NCBI RefSeq assembly: GCF_900324475.1
Contig: NZ_LT992502.1
Coordinates: 1,302,001-1,366,000, forward strand
Direction: 5' to 3'
From: Enterobacter bugandensis
GTDB lineage: Bacteria > Pseudomonadota > Gammaproteobacteria > Enterobacterales > Enterobacteriaceae
DNA: 64,000 bases
Shown here: positions 9,048 to 17,055 of the stretch, in pieces
How positions within the stretch are numbered: the first letter of the stretch is position 1
Layout of the letters: each line of letters starts with the position of its first letter
Notes under the pieces: generated by a model
What the model was told of the DNA's origin: nothing
What the model saw: the letters and a program-made list of their open reading frames with translations, nothing else
Database searches by the model: none
Position numbers and translations under genes: made by a program

Positions 9048-9458
9048 TTAACGCAGGTAATCGCCCGCGGCTTCTGGCTGGTAGAGCAGCTCCAGCACTT
9101 CCAGATGGGTGGAAGCACCGCCCGGCAAGTCCCAGTGGATGGTATCTCCCGTGCGCAGCCCCAGCAGTGCGGCCCCCACCGGCGCAAGAACCGAAAGTTG
9201 CGCGCTGCTGTTCGTCATCTGAGCCGGGTAAACCAGCGTACGTGTCAGTTCTTCACCGGTGGTCAGGTTGCGGAATTTCACCTGGCTGTTCATGGTGACC
9301 ACGTTATGCGGCATCGTCTCAGGCGTGCACATCTGCGCCCGGTCGAGTTCCTCATTCAGGGCATCGGCCACCGGAAGTGAGGCGAATTCTGCTTTTTCCA
9401 GCAGCCTGTCGATACGTTCTGCGTCGAGCTCGTTGATGATGATTGTAGGTCTGGACAT
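9048..9458 (-). CDS. rnk: Nucleoside diphosphate kinase regulator Rnk
   Basis: A 136-aa Rnk of the GreA/GreB C-terminal-domain family, the same length as E. coli. An N-terminal coiled-coil segment ([17 protein letters not shown] onward) precedes an FKBP-like domain containing [19 protein letters not shown] and [19 protein letters not shown]. Rnk binds RNA polymerase and was first described as affecting nucleoside diphosphate kinase levels. Here it is separated from rna by an added flavoprotein gene. Confidence 0.97.
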   Translation of the reverse strand: MSRPTIIINELDAERIDRLLEKAEFASLPVADALNEELDRAQMCTPETMPHNVVTMNSQVKFRNLTTGEELTRTLVYPAQMTNSSAQLSVLAPVGAALLGLRTGDTIHWDLPGGASTHLEVLELLYQPEAAGDYLR

Positions 9459-9511
9459 TTTTTACTCCATGTCGTTAATGCTGCGTCTAACGCAGAAACC
9501 AATCCAAAAGA

Positions 9512-9540
9512 AAACCCTCGCCGTCTGGCAGCGAGGGTTT
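9512..9540 (-). terminator. Terminator-like hairpin in the rnk upstream region
   Basis: An aaaccctcgc / gcgagggttt stem (10 bp) is followed on the minus strand by a broken T tract (ttttctttt). It lies 54 nt upstream of the rnk start and faces rnk. No minus-strand gene lies just upstream, so it could attenuate the rnk leader or block antisense reads from the flavoprotein promoter. Confidence 0.6.
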
Positions 9541-9728
9541 AACTCTCCCGATGATACTGGCTGAACGCGCAAGTTTGAAGTGATGAAGGTCACATTCATG
9601 TGCCATATGAATTTTCACTGAAATTTATTCAGTCTTCATTCCTGGCGGATTGCGTTACGCTGTATGTTCTGAACCCGGGCGCTGCGCGAAACATCATTCG
9701 CCGCAGCCCTTACCAACGAGAGAGCGCT

Positions 9729-10349
9729 ATGTACTTCTACCAACCGTCTCAGGGGCATGGCCTGCCGCATGACCCGCTGAACGCCATTGTCGGCCCCCGT
9801 CCGATTGGCTGGATCTCCTCTTGCGACCAGGCCGGTCAGCTCAACCTTGCGCCGTATAGCTTCTTCAACTGCTTTAACTATCGCCCGCCGATCATTGGCT
9901 TTTCCAGCAACGGCTGGAAGGACAGCGTGCGTAATATTGTTGAAACAAAGGAGTTTGTCTGGAATCTGGCAACGCGCGATCTTGCGGAAGCGATGAATCA
10001 GACCTCTGCCATGCTGCCTCACGACCAGGACGAATTTACCTTTTCCGGATTAACGCCTGCGGCAAGCCAGCTGGTGAGCGCCCCCCGCGTGGCGGAAAGC
10101 CCGGTCAACTTTGAGTGCCGCCTGTCTCAGTGCATTCAGCTTACCGGCGCCGACGGTACGCCGGTGGATACCTGGCTGGTGCTGGGAGAAGTGGTCGGGA
10201 TCCATATTGCCGAAACGCTGCTGGAAGAGGGGATATACCAGACGGCGAAAGCGCAGCCCATCCTGCGTGCGGGTGGGCCGACGGCTTACTATGGCATCAG
10301 TGACGAACACCGGTTTGACATGGTGCGACCGGTGGTGGGCGATCAGTAA
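9729..10349 (+). CDS. Flavin reductase-like FMN split-barrel protein
   Basis: A 206-aa protein of the flavin reductase-like (DIM6/NTAB) family. Near the N-terminus, NAIVGPRPIGWISS, LNLAPYSFFNCFNYRPPIIGFSSNG and DSVRNIVETKEFVWNLAT follow the order of the FMN-binding split barrel. The ATG at 9729 has an acgagaga ribosome-binding stretch, and the longer frame from 9600 has no homologous-looking extension. Not present between rnk and rna in E. coli K-12. The physiological substrate is unknown. Its 3' end overlaps the convergent rna gene by 7 bp. Confidence 0.88.
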   Translation: MYFYQPSQGHGLPHDPLNAIVGPRPIGWISSCDQAGQLNLAPYSFFNCFNYRPPIIGFSSNGWKDSVRNIVETKEFVWNLATRDLAEAMNQTSAMLPHDQDEFTFSGLTPAASQLVSAPRVAESPVNFECRLSQCIQLTGADGTPVDTWLVLGEVVGIHIAETLLEEGIYQTAKAQPILRAGGPTAYYGISDEHRFDMVRPVVGDQ

Positions 10350-11152
10350 CCGGCCTTATCAATGACAAATTGTTTTCCGCAGTTGCCTGGATGCGGCTGC
10401 GGAGCAAAGGATGTCGCGGAAAGCGGGGCGTTAATGGTGTCTGCTTTGAGTGAAATTTGCATCTCGGTCAGATACGCCGGATTACCGTTGCAGGTCAGCT
10501 TGAAGGCTTTGATATTTTCCTTGCCCCAGGTTTTGGCAACGGCGTTGTCAAAATCACTCCGGCTGACGGTTTTACCGTAATTTTCCGCAAGGAAATGACC
10601 GACGGCGCTGTTTTTCACTTCCTGATTCATTCTCACCATGGTGCCGAAATAGGCATCGGGATCAAAACCAAAGCAGACGCCATGTTTGGCATATTCGTAA
10701 CGTTCCAGACAGGAGTTTCCACCCGCGCCCGGCATGACCTCGTTCAGCTTAGCCGCGCCGGAAAGCGACAGCCCGGTTTCGGCTGCTGCGCATTTGCGGC
10801 TGGCCTTCACTTCCGGCATGTTCGGGATAGGGCGCGTGGCGCAGCCAAACCGCATCCATCGACGTTCATCCACGCCGCGTGCGGCAATAGATTTCGGCAG
10901 GCCGGGCCATAGCCCGTGAACGGTCAGAAAATCGGTTTTATTTTCGCGCTCTTTTTGCAGACGACATTCATCCGGTTCATTGCGGTTACGCTCGACCATG
11001 CTTTGACAAAATCCCGTTTGCCAGGATAAAGCCAGCACATAGCGATCGAAATCGCCGTACTGCGTGGCCTTGAGGGGGTCGGCCTGTGCTGAGAAGAGAC
11101 TGAGTGCAAGCGCTACTGCGCCAGACGGGATAACGATATCCTTCCTGAACAT
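10343..11152 (-). CDS. rna: Ribonuclease I (RNase T2 family), periplasmic
   Basis: A 269-aa RNase T2 family enzyme with an N-terminal signal peptide ending near SAQA|D. Both catalytic segments are present: FLTVHGLWP (first active-site histidine) and ERYEYAKHGVCFG (catalytic Glu, Lys, His). Several cysteines are consistent with the disulfides of RNase I. The enzyme degrades RNA non-specifically in the periplasm. It overlaps the 3' end of the flavoprotein gene. Its E. coli neighbours citT and the cit genes are absent, and dcuC follows directly upstream. Confidence 0.96.
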   Translation of the reverse strand: MFRKDIVIPSGAVALALSLFSAQADPLKATQYGDFDRYVLALSWQTGFCQSMVERNRNEPDECRLQKERENKTDFLTVHGLWPGLPKSIAARGVDERRWMRFGCATRPIPNMPEVKASRKCAAAETGLSLSGAAKLNEVMPGAGGNSCLERYEYAKHGVCFGFDPDAYFGTMVRMNQEVKNSAVGHFLAENYGKTVSRSDFDNAVAKTWGKENIKAFKLTCNGNPAYLTEMQISLKADTINAPLSATSFAPQPHPGNCGKQFVIDKAGY

Positions 11153-11204
11153 GTGATTTCCTGATTGGTTGTGCGCAATTCATTTTTGTGGGTTATTAAA
11201 GCAC

Positions 11205-11227
11205 AAAAAGCGCCCGCAGGCGCTTTT
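11205..11227 (-). terminator. Terminator downstream of dcuC
   Basis: An aaaaagcgcc / ggcgctttt stem with a short loop has T's on both sides. It lies 20 nt after the dcuC stop and before the rna start, so it ends dcuC transcription. Confidence 0.85.
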
Positions 11228-11246
11228 AGGTAATCAGGAATTTCAC

Positions 11247-12614
11247 TTAGGCGGCGCCGGGAACCAGCACTTCGGTAGCAATAATGACGATGATTAGCCC
11301 AACCAGCACCGGCACTGACGTGCGTTTCACCACTTCAAACGGCGAGATTTTGGCCATCCCGGCGACCGCTACCACCACGCCTGAGACAGGCGAGATGGTA
11401 CGACCCAGGTTTGAGGCCTGGAGCATGGGAATGGAAAGATAAGCCGGGTTGATACCGGACGAGTGAGCCAGCTTAGGGATCATCTCAACGAAGGCGTAAA
11501 ATGGCGCATTCCCGGAACCGGTGGTCATTGCTGCCAGCATGGTCAGTACCACCAGGACCAGCATCAGGATAATACTGGCCGAGCCAAACGATGTGGCGAT
11601 GGAGATCAGGCTCTGGATAAAGCCGATCGTGCTCAGACCCTGGGCAAAGACACCTGCTGCAACCAACAGCATCACCACGCCAGCAAACGCATCTGCCATA
11701 CCGCGATACGCGACCTCAAGGCCGGAGAAGACTTTTTGGGTGTTGAAACCGCGCACGAACTCCAGCACAGCGGCTAACAGCATACAGATAACCAGGATAG
11801 TAATAATGTGCAGCTGCGGGCCCCATTTCCCGTCAAAAATGAGCACGCCGATAATCGGCGTGAACGGCAAAATGGCATAGAACGCCGGCGCCGTGGTGGT
11901 GATTTCGCTTACATCCATCATTTCATGGCTGATGTTCTCTTTTTTATCGAGATAGCGCTGCCAGAAGAAATGCGCGATACCCATTCCCACAATGGCGACA
12001 ATCGAGATCGGCAGCGTGGTTTTAAAGGCGAAGTCGATAAGCGACATTTCGGCTGCTTTCGCCGCCAGCACAACGTCACCTGACGTCGGGGAGAGAATAA
12101 TGGCCGCCGGGGAGGCGCAAATTGCCGCCGCTGCCCCACGGCTGATCCCCACGTTTACCATCACCGGGAACAGCGTGGCCATTAACAGTACGCCAAGCCC
12201 GGTTGCCGATGAAACGGCCAGCGACATCAGGCAGGCGAGGAAATAGGCGGCAACCATCAACAGATACGGCGAGTTAATGTACTGCAGGGGTTTCGAGGCA
12301 AGCTTCACAACCATGTCGTTCGCGCCGATATGGGTCATATAGGCTGCAAAACCGCACAGCATCATGATCATCATACCCAGATCGCCACCGCGGCTCATGA
12401 GCAGGATTTTAATATATTCAACAATATCCGTGGCGGTGTAGCCCGTGCTGGCTGCGCTGGCAGGTAAAACCTGATGACCCATTACTGCGCTGATTATCAG
12501 CAGCGTTAAACCACCGACAAATAAAACGCCCGTGGCTGAGTATCCTTTAATGATGTAGCGAGCTACACCCACAATGACGACGACCCCAATTAGGAGTTCG
12601 ATAAACGTAAGCAT
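11247..12614 (-). CDS. dcuC: Anaerobic C4-dicarboxylate carrier DcuC
   Basis: A 455-aa polytopic inner-membrane transporter, near identical to E. coli DcuC over its whole length, including MLTFIELLIGVVVIVGVARY and GAAAAICASPAAIILSPTSG. The C-terminus stops at VPGAA, a few residues short of the 461-aa E. coli protein. DcuC mainly exports succinate during fermentation and can exchange fumarate and succinate. A candidate FNR site lies about 90 bp upstream. In E. coli the dpi/cit genes sit beside it, and none are seen here. Confidence 0.97.
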   Translation of the reverse strand: MLTFIELLIGVVVIVGVARYIIKGYSATGVLFVGGLTLLIISAVMGHQVLPASAASTGYTATDIVEYIKILLMSRGGDLGMMIMMLCGFAAYMTHIGANDMVVKLASKPLQYINSPYLLMVAAYFLACLMSLAVSSATGLGVLLMATLFPVMVNVGISRGAAAAICASPAAIILSPTSGDVVLAAKAAEMSLIDFAFKTTLPISIVAIVGMGIAHFFWQRYLDKKENISHEMMDVSEITTTAPAFYAILPFTPIIGVLIFDGKWGPQLHIITILVICMLLAAVLEFVRGFNTQKVFSGLEVAYRGMADAFAGVVMLLVAAGVFAQGLSTIGFIQSLISIATSFGSASIILMLVLVVLTMLAAMTTGSGNAPFYAFVEMIPKLAHSSGINPAYLSIPMLQASNLGRTISPVSGVVVAVAGMAKISPFEVVKRTSVPVLVGLIIVIIATEVLVPGAA

Positions 12615-13049
12615 GATTTCCCCTGTGTCTTTCTGCCCTGAGATATAAAAAATTAATATAAAAATGAAGGATGAAAATGTGCCGAATTAATGGCCCGCCC
12701 TTGCTGACTAAAATCAATAAACAGACGACTAACGAACAGCATAACAGCGTTTTTGCCATGGGTAAGGCATTTATGTCATAAGGATCTTGACCGGCAAAGA
12801 CAGCGTAACATGTCTATGTAATGATAACAAAATGTTAAACTTTTGTGTGGTCTGGCCTGTTAGTACTGGAGACCGTTAACAGACATTAGGCGTACATGAT
12901 GTGGGTTTATTCGGGATAAGCAGAACGCCGCTTTAAGAATATTGCCGAAAAGCGGGCTGATATTTAAGAGTAGGGGTGATGCCGTTAAGGCTTGGTTCAA
13001 TTATTCTATGTTAAACTTTGCCTCGAATATCAAGAATGGTAATTGCATT
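12615..13049. other. Divergent intergenic region between dcuC and pagP
   Basis: About 435 bp without a supported gene. It must hold the dcuC promoter with the FNR-like site, and the pagP promoter. I looked for a PhoP box (two gtttA-type repeats 5 bp apart) and found only single half-sites, for example near 12905. Short open frames here show no homology-like features. Confidence 0.5.
12704..12717 (-). promoter_or_regulatory. Candidate FNR site upstream of dcuC
   Basis: ctgac-taaa-atcaa matches the FNR consensus TTGAT-N4-ATCAA in 8 of 10 positions, with one perfect half-site. It lies 90 bp before the dcuC start. E. coli dcuC is known to be activated by FNR without oxygen. The match is by eye only. 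Confidence 0.55.
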
Positions 13050-13625
13050 GTGATTGTACGTAATACTTTTTTCTCTATTTTATTGTTTATTATTGGCCAG
13101 TTAACGTTTTCTTCGGTTGCACAGGCAGAGAACAACGCGACGGATAAAGGTTGGTTCTCTACTTTTACGGATAATGTTTCGCAGACCTGGTCAGCGCCTG
13201 AACATTATGATCTCTATGTCCCGGCAATAACGTGGCATGCGCGCTTTGCTTACGACAAAGAGAAAACGGATAAATACAACGAGCGTCCCTGGGGAGCGGG
13301 TTTTGGTCAGTCGCGCTGGGATGAAAAAGGAAACTGGCATGGCATCTACCTGATGGCCTTCAAAGACTCCTTTAACAAGTGGGAACCGATTGGCGGCTAC
13401 GGCTGGGAAAAAACCTGGCGCCCGCTGGCGGATGAGAACTTCCACGTTGGTCTGGGCTATACCGCCGGGGTGACCGCGCGCGACAACTGGAAGTACATTC
13501 CGATCCCCGTATTGCTGCCTCTGGCCTCTGTTGGTTACGGCCCTGCAACGTTCCAGATGACCTACATTCCGGGAACGTATAACAACGGTAACGTTTACTT
13601 CGCCTGGATGCGTTTTCAGTTTTAA
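13050..13625 (+). CDS. pagP: Lipid A palmitoyltransferase PagP
   Basis: An outer-membrane beta-barrel enzyme that moves palmitate from phospholipid to lipid A, giving resistance to cationic peptides. The mature part ([20 protein letters not shown] through to YFAWMRFQF) is almost identical to E. coli, including the catalytic-type His and Ser surroundings. The N-terminus is uncertain. A GTG at 13050 gives 191 aa with a compact signal peptide ending SVAQA|E, close to the 186-aa E. coli form. An in-frame ATG at 13008 gives 205 aa with a long n-region and no ribosome-binding site. Confidence 0.93.
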   Translation: MIVRNTFFSILLFIIGQLTFSSVAQAENNATDKGWFSTFTDNVSQTWSAPEHYDLYVPAITWHARFAYDKEKTDKYNERPWGAGFGQSRWDEKGNWHGIYLMAFKDSFNKWEPIGGYGWEKTWRPLADENFHVGLGYTAGVTARDNWKYIPIPVLLPLASVGYGPATFQMTYIPGTYNNGNVYFAWMRFQF

Positions 13626-13772
13626 CTGACAAAACATTACCTGGTGGTGAAAAAACGTGCAGCCGTTGATTCGTAAGCGATAAAAATCTGTCAGTGAAAA
13701 TTAACGCGACTTTAGTCACTTTTTGTCAAAGATCCGCTGGACAAAAGGTCCCACAATTGATGTACTGGTAAC

Positions 13773-13797
13773 CGACACAGCATTTGTGTCGTTTTTT
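13773..13797 (+). terminator. Intrinsic terminator/attenuator in the cspE leader
   Basis: A perfect cgacaca / tgtgtcg stem with a 5-nt loop (13773-13791) is followed by six T's. It ends 18 nt before the cspE ATG, so it could terminate upstream transcripts or attenuate cspE. Csp proteins are known to melt terminator stems, which suggests feedback, but this is inference. Confidence 0.8.
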
Positions 13798-13815
13798 AAT
13801 GTAAAGGTAATTTTG

Positions 13816-14017
13816 ATGTCTAAGATTAAAGGTAACGTTAAGTGGTTTAATGAGTCCAAAGGATTCGGTTTCATTACTCCTGAAGATGGCAGCAAAGACG
13901 TGTTCGTCTGCAATCCAGTCTAATGGTTTCAAAACTCTGGCTGAAGGTCAGCGTGTAGAGTTCGAAATCACTAACGGTGCCAAAGGCCCTTCTGCTGCTA
14001 ACGTAATCGCTCTGTAA
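13816..14017 (+). pseudogene. cspE: cspE cold-shock-like protein gene broken by an 8-nt deletion
   Basis: The first 31 codons read [20 protein letters not shown] then [11 protein letters not shown], as in CspE. The next codons should encode [10 protein letters not shown], but 8 nt are missing near 13907-13909, giving VCNPV and a TAA at 13921-13923: 35 aa instead of 69. After the deletion, the bases encoding the rest ([20 protein letters not shown] onward, to the TAA at 14015) are intact in another frame. Total length is 202 nt against the 210 expected. RNP1 (KGFGFI) is kept, while RNP2 (VFVHF) is cut. The clean remainder implies a very recent mutation or a sequencing/assembly error. CspE is an RNA chaperone and antiterminator with paralogues. 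Confidence 0.88.
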
Positions 14018-14041
14018 TTCAGACGCGTCAGCAAGAATTTC

Positions 14042-14068
14042 AAAACCCGCTCATTGAGCGGGTTTTTT
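14042..14068 (+). terminator. Terminator after cspE
   Basis: A perfect aaacccgctca / tgagcgggttt inverted repeat is followed by a run of T's. It begins 25 nt after the cspE stop. Confidence 0.9.
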
Positions 14069-14078
14069 TCGTTATGAA

Positions 14079-14165
14079 TCAGCCAAGCAGGTAAATTTTC
14101 AGGAAGCTGGCCACGATCAGTACGCTCAACAACACCATGCCTGCGCTCATCAGACTCTGTTTCAT
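14079..14165 (-). CDS. Small single-span membrane protein, unrecognised
   Basis: The frame encodes 28 aa (MKQSLMSAGMVLLSVLIVAS then FLKIYLLG): a short positively charged start and one hydrophobic helix. A strong Shine-Dalgarno, agggtga, lies 4 nt before the ATG at 14165. It sits between the cspE terminator and crcB, 70 bp from the crcB stop on the same strand, so it could be the end of a crcB transcript. The coupling of a good ribosome-binding site with a transmembrane reading frame supports a real gene. Function unknown. Confidence 0.6.
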   Translation of the reverse strand: MKQSLMSAGMVLLSVLIVASFLKIYLLG

Positions 14166-14235
14166 TTGTCACCCTCGTTCAGTATTGCCTTCAGAGTGAC
14201 AGAGAAAAATTAAGCCAACATTAACGCTCCGGCAG

Positions 14236-14619
14236 TTAATGCGTGCTTACAGAGGAAAAAAGCCAAAATGCGATCCCCGTCATCGCGAAAGATCCGATCA
14301 TGTTGATCGCGATATTCACCAGCGCCCAGCCGATACGTCCTTCCTGAAAGAGAAAAACCGTTTCCGCGGAAAAGGTTGAAAAGGTGGTCAAACCGCCGCA
14401 GAAGCCGGTGGTAATCAAGACTTTCCACATAGGATCGATGTGCGTCATCCGGTTAAACCAGGCCAGCCCCATACCAATAATAAAAGCACCAATCAGGTTG
14501 GCGGCCAGCGTTCCTAATGGAATCGCCTGGTGCAGGGGATTAAACCGCATACTCAGTAACCACCTCGCAACGCTCCCCGTGCCTCCACCAATAAAAACAG
14601 CTAAAAGGAGTTGTAACAC
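14236..14619 (-). CDS. crcB: Fluoride exporter CrcB/FluC
   Basis: A 127-aa four-helix membrane protein, the same length as E. coli CrcB (FluC), which works as an antiparallel dimer letting fluoride leave the cell. Conserved features seen are [13 protein letters not shown] near the start, the [14 protein letters not shown] asparagine segment, and [17 protein letters not shown] with the phenylalanine/threonine motif. Divergent from ybeM across 67 bp. No fluoride riboswitch fold was recognised in that short gap. Confidence 0.97.
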   Translation of the reverse strand: MLQLLLAVFIGGGTGSVARWLLSMRFNPLHQAIPLGTLAANLIGAFIIGMGLAWFNRMTHIDPMWKVLITTGFCGGLTTFSTFSAETVFLFQEGRIGWALVNIAINMIGSFAMTGIAFWLFSSVSTH

Positions 14620-14686
14620 GCTAAATACCTGCTATTTGATGTGTAAGAGTGGCGAGTTTAACGCTGTTTATAATGAGGGGACAAAT

Positions 14687-15475
14687 ATGTATGTTGCGGT
14701 AGGGCAGTTTGCGGTCACGCCTGACTGGCGGGTTAACGCAGTGCAGTGCGTTAACCTGATGATACAGGCCCGACAGAAAGGCGCGTCGCTGCTGGTGCTT
14801 CCTGAGGCGTTGCTGGCAAGGGATGATAACGACCCGGATTTGTCCGTGAAGTCCGCACAGGCCCTTGACGGCGAATTTTTACAACAGCTGCTCGCTCAGA
14901 GCGTAGGCAGTACGATGACCACCGTCTTAACCGTGCACGTTCCCTCAACGCCGGGTCGCGCAGTGAATACGCTGGTGGCTATTCGTGACGGTGCCATTGT
15001 TGCGCGCTACGCCAAGCTTCATCTCTATGATGCGTTCAGCATCCAGGAGTCGCGACGCGTTGATCCGGGAGATGTCGTCCCACCGCTCATTGATATCGAC
15101 GGGTTTAAGGTGGGGTTGATGACCTGCTATGACCTGCGTTTCCCGGAGCTGGCGGTGCATCTGGCGCTGCAGGGGGCGAAGGTGCTGGTATTGCCCGCCG
15201 CATGGGTTAAGGGGCCGCTAAAAGAGCAACACTGGGCTACGCTGCTTGCGGCACGCGCGCTGGACACGACCTGTTATGTTGTTGCCGCCGGGGAGTGCGG
15301 CAATAAAAACATCGGGCAGAGCAGGGTGGTTGATCCCCTGGGAGTGACGATTGCCGCCGCAGCGGAAGCGCCGGTTATGCTGATGGCGGAGATAATTTTA
15401 GAAAGAGTTGCGCTTGCGCGTCAGCAATTACCTGTTCTTCGCAACCGTCGCTTTGCGCCACCGCAATTATTGTGA
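14687..15475 (+). CDS. ybeM: Nitrilase-family deaminated glutathione amidase YbeM
   Basis: A 262-aa carbon-nitrogen hydrolase. The catalytic triad is visible: Glu in LPEALLA, Lys in [10 protein letters not shown], Cys in [11 protein letters not shown]. The E. coli/mammalian Nit1 counterpart repairs deaminated glutathione made by transaminase side reactions. The gene is intact here, whereas in E. coli K-12 it is a broken gene (from memory). The ATG at 14687 has a gagggg ribosome-binding site. The longer frame from 14384 runs over crcB on the other strand and is rejected. Confidence 0.94.
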   Translation: MYVAVGQFAVTPDWRVNAVQCVNLMIQARQKGASLLVLPEALLARDDNDPDLSVKSAQALDGEFLQQLLAQSVGSTMTTVLTVHVPSTPGRAVNTLVAIRDGAIVARYAKLHLYDAFSIQESRRVDPGDVVPPLIDIDGFKVGLMTCYDLRFPELAVHLALQGAKVLVLPAAWVKGPLKEQHWATLLAARALDTTCYVVAAGECGNKNIGQSRVVDPLGVTIAAAAEAPVMLMAEIILERVALARQQLPVLRNRRFAPPQLL

Positions 15476-15600
15476 TGTTTTTTTCAACAATGCTTGATTC
15501 ACCTTGTTACAGATTGCTATTGTGTGCACGCGCCAAATGACCGTTAATACGATCGGGTTTTGGCGCTGAATGCAGCCTGTTTTAAGTAAAGAAGGTATCT

Positions 15601-15801
15601 ATGGGTGAGATTAGTATTACCAAACTGCTGGTGGTTGCCGCACTGGTCGTCCTGCTGTTTGGTACCAAGAAGTTACGCACGCTGGGTGGTGACCTGGGGG
15701 CTGCCATCAAAGGCTTTAAGAAAGCGATGAACGACGATGACGCAGCTGCGAAGAAAAGCGCTGACGACATCCCGGCAGAGAAGCTTTCCCACAAAGAGTA
15801 A
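15601..15801 (+). CDS. tatE: Sec-independent translocase component TatE
   Basis: A 66-aa TatA paralogue: an N-terminal transmembrane helix ([19 protein letters not shown]), the conserved FG at the helix end, and an amphipathic helix ([15 protein letters not shown]) followed by a charged tail. TatE joins TatA in forming the export pore for folded proteins. The molybdoenzyme at 3.3 kb is a local example of a Tat substrate. The ATG at 15601 is preceded by gaaggtat. Confidence 0.97.
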   Translation: MGEISITKLLVVAALVVLLFGTKKLRTLGGDLGAAIKGFKKAMNDDDAAAKKSADDIPAEKLSHKE

Positions 15802-15823
15802 CGGCAATGCCTGAGGGCTTGCG

Positions 15824-15855
15824 AAAAAAAACCGGCTCATGAGGCCGGTTTTTTT
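15824..15855. terminator. Bidirectional terminator between tatE and lipA
   Basis: An aaaaaaaccggc / gccggttttttt stem with an 8-nt loop has A's on one side and T's on the other, so it serves both convergent genes. Confidence 0.92.
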
Positions 15856-15882
15856 GCATTACTGTAAATGAATATTACGGCG

Positions 15883-16848
15883 TTATTTGACTTCTTCGCC
15901 TTTCGCCTGCATATCCGCATGGTAAGAAGAACGAACAAATGGACCACAAGCCGCGTGGGTAAAGCCCATCGCCAGCGCTTCGGCTTTCATCTCGTCAAAT
16001 TCATCCGGGCTCACGTAGCGCTGTACCGGCAGGTGGTGACGGCTTGGCTGCAGATACTGGCCGAGCGTCAACATGGTCACACCGTGGCGGCGCAGATCGC
16101 GCATGACGTCGATGATTTCGTCATTAGTTTCACCCAGACCAACCATCAGACCTGACTTGGTCGGGATATGCGGATGTGCTTCTTTAAAGCGCTCCAGCAG
16201 CTTCAGAGACCAGTTATAGTCGGCTCCCGGACGCACCTGACGGTAAAGACGCGGAACGTTCTCCAGGTTGTGGTTAAACACATCTGGCGGCGTCGCGGTC
16301 AGGATATCCAGCGCGCGGTCCATACGGCCGCGGAAGTCAGGAACCAGCGTCTCGATTTTGATGTTCGGGCTTTTTTCGCGAATGGCAGTAATGCAGTCAG
16401 CGAAGTGCTGAGCACCGCCATCACGCAGATCGTCGCGGTCAACGGAGGTGATAACCACATAACGCAGCGCCATGTCGGCGATGGTTTGCGCCAGTTTTTG
16501 CGGCTCGTTGGCATCGGGGGCCACCGGGCGGCCATGCGCCACGTCGCAGAATGGGCAGCGGCGGGTACAGATGGCACCCAGAATCATAAACGTCGCGGTG
16601 CCGTGATTGAAACATTCAGCAAGGTTCGGGCAAGAGGCTTCTTCACAAACAGAGTGAAGGCCATTCTTACGCATCGCCGCTTTGATCCCCTGGATACGCG
16701 AAGAGTCTGCCGGAAGTTTGATTTTCATCCATTCCGGTTTTCTTAACAGCGCCTCGCGCTCTGTAGCCACGTTTTTAACCGGGATAAGGGCCATTTTATC
16801 GGCATCGCGGTATTTTACACCGCGTTCCATCACAATGGGTTTACTCAT
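15883..16848 (-). CDS. lipA: Lipoyl synthase LipA
   Basis: A 321-aa radical SAM enzyme, the E. coli length, that inserts two sulfurs into octanoyl-carrier protein to make lipoyl groups. Both clusters are visible: the auxiliary, sacrificial cluster motif [12 protein letters not shown] (about 68-79) and the radical SAM motif CTRRCPFC (about 94-101), with the RSSYHAD serine ligand region at the C-terminus. It acts after LipB, encoded at 18.3-18.9 kb, with ybeF between them. Confidence 0.98.
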   Translation of the reverse strand: MSKPIVMERGVKYRDADKMALIPVKNVATEREALLRKPEWMKIKLPADSSRIQGIKAAMRKNGLHSVCEEASCPNLAECFNHGTATFMILGAICTRRCPFCDVAHGRPVAPDANEPQKLAQTIADMALRYVVITSVDRDDLRDGGAQHFADCITAIREKSPNIKIETLVPDFRGRMDRALDILTATPPDVFNHNLENVPRLYRQVRPGADYNWSLKLLERFKEAHPHIPTKSGLMVGLGETNDEIIDVMRDLRRHGVTMLTLGQYLQPSRHHLPVQRYVSPDEFDEMKAEALAMGFTHAACGPFVRSSYHADMQAKGEEVK

Positions 16849-17055
16849 AGCGTGCGTGTTCCAGTTGCGAATATCGAAGGAAAGCGTTTCAATTCAAGGG
16901 AATGTTGTATTTATCAACTATTTTTGAACGAACGACAGGCAGTATATCATTTATAGGGGCGTTAAAGCAGCCTGCCAGGTCGCCAATTTGTAAAATAGTT
17001 GTTGTTTTGTGCCTTTTGCCCTGCGAGCGGCAGGGACGTGTACGGGTACGCTCTG

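Noticed and set aside
8819-9187. 122-aa frame containing the small membrane peptide
   Set aside because: The first 91 residues overlap rnk in another frame and look random. Only the terminal 29-31 aa are supported.
12830-13000. PhoP box for pagP
   Set aside because: Only isolated half-sites were found, with no correctly spaced direct repeat.
14620-14686. Possible fluoride riboswitch before crcB
   Set aside because: The 67-bp gap is too short and shows no crcB-motif pseudoknot elements.
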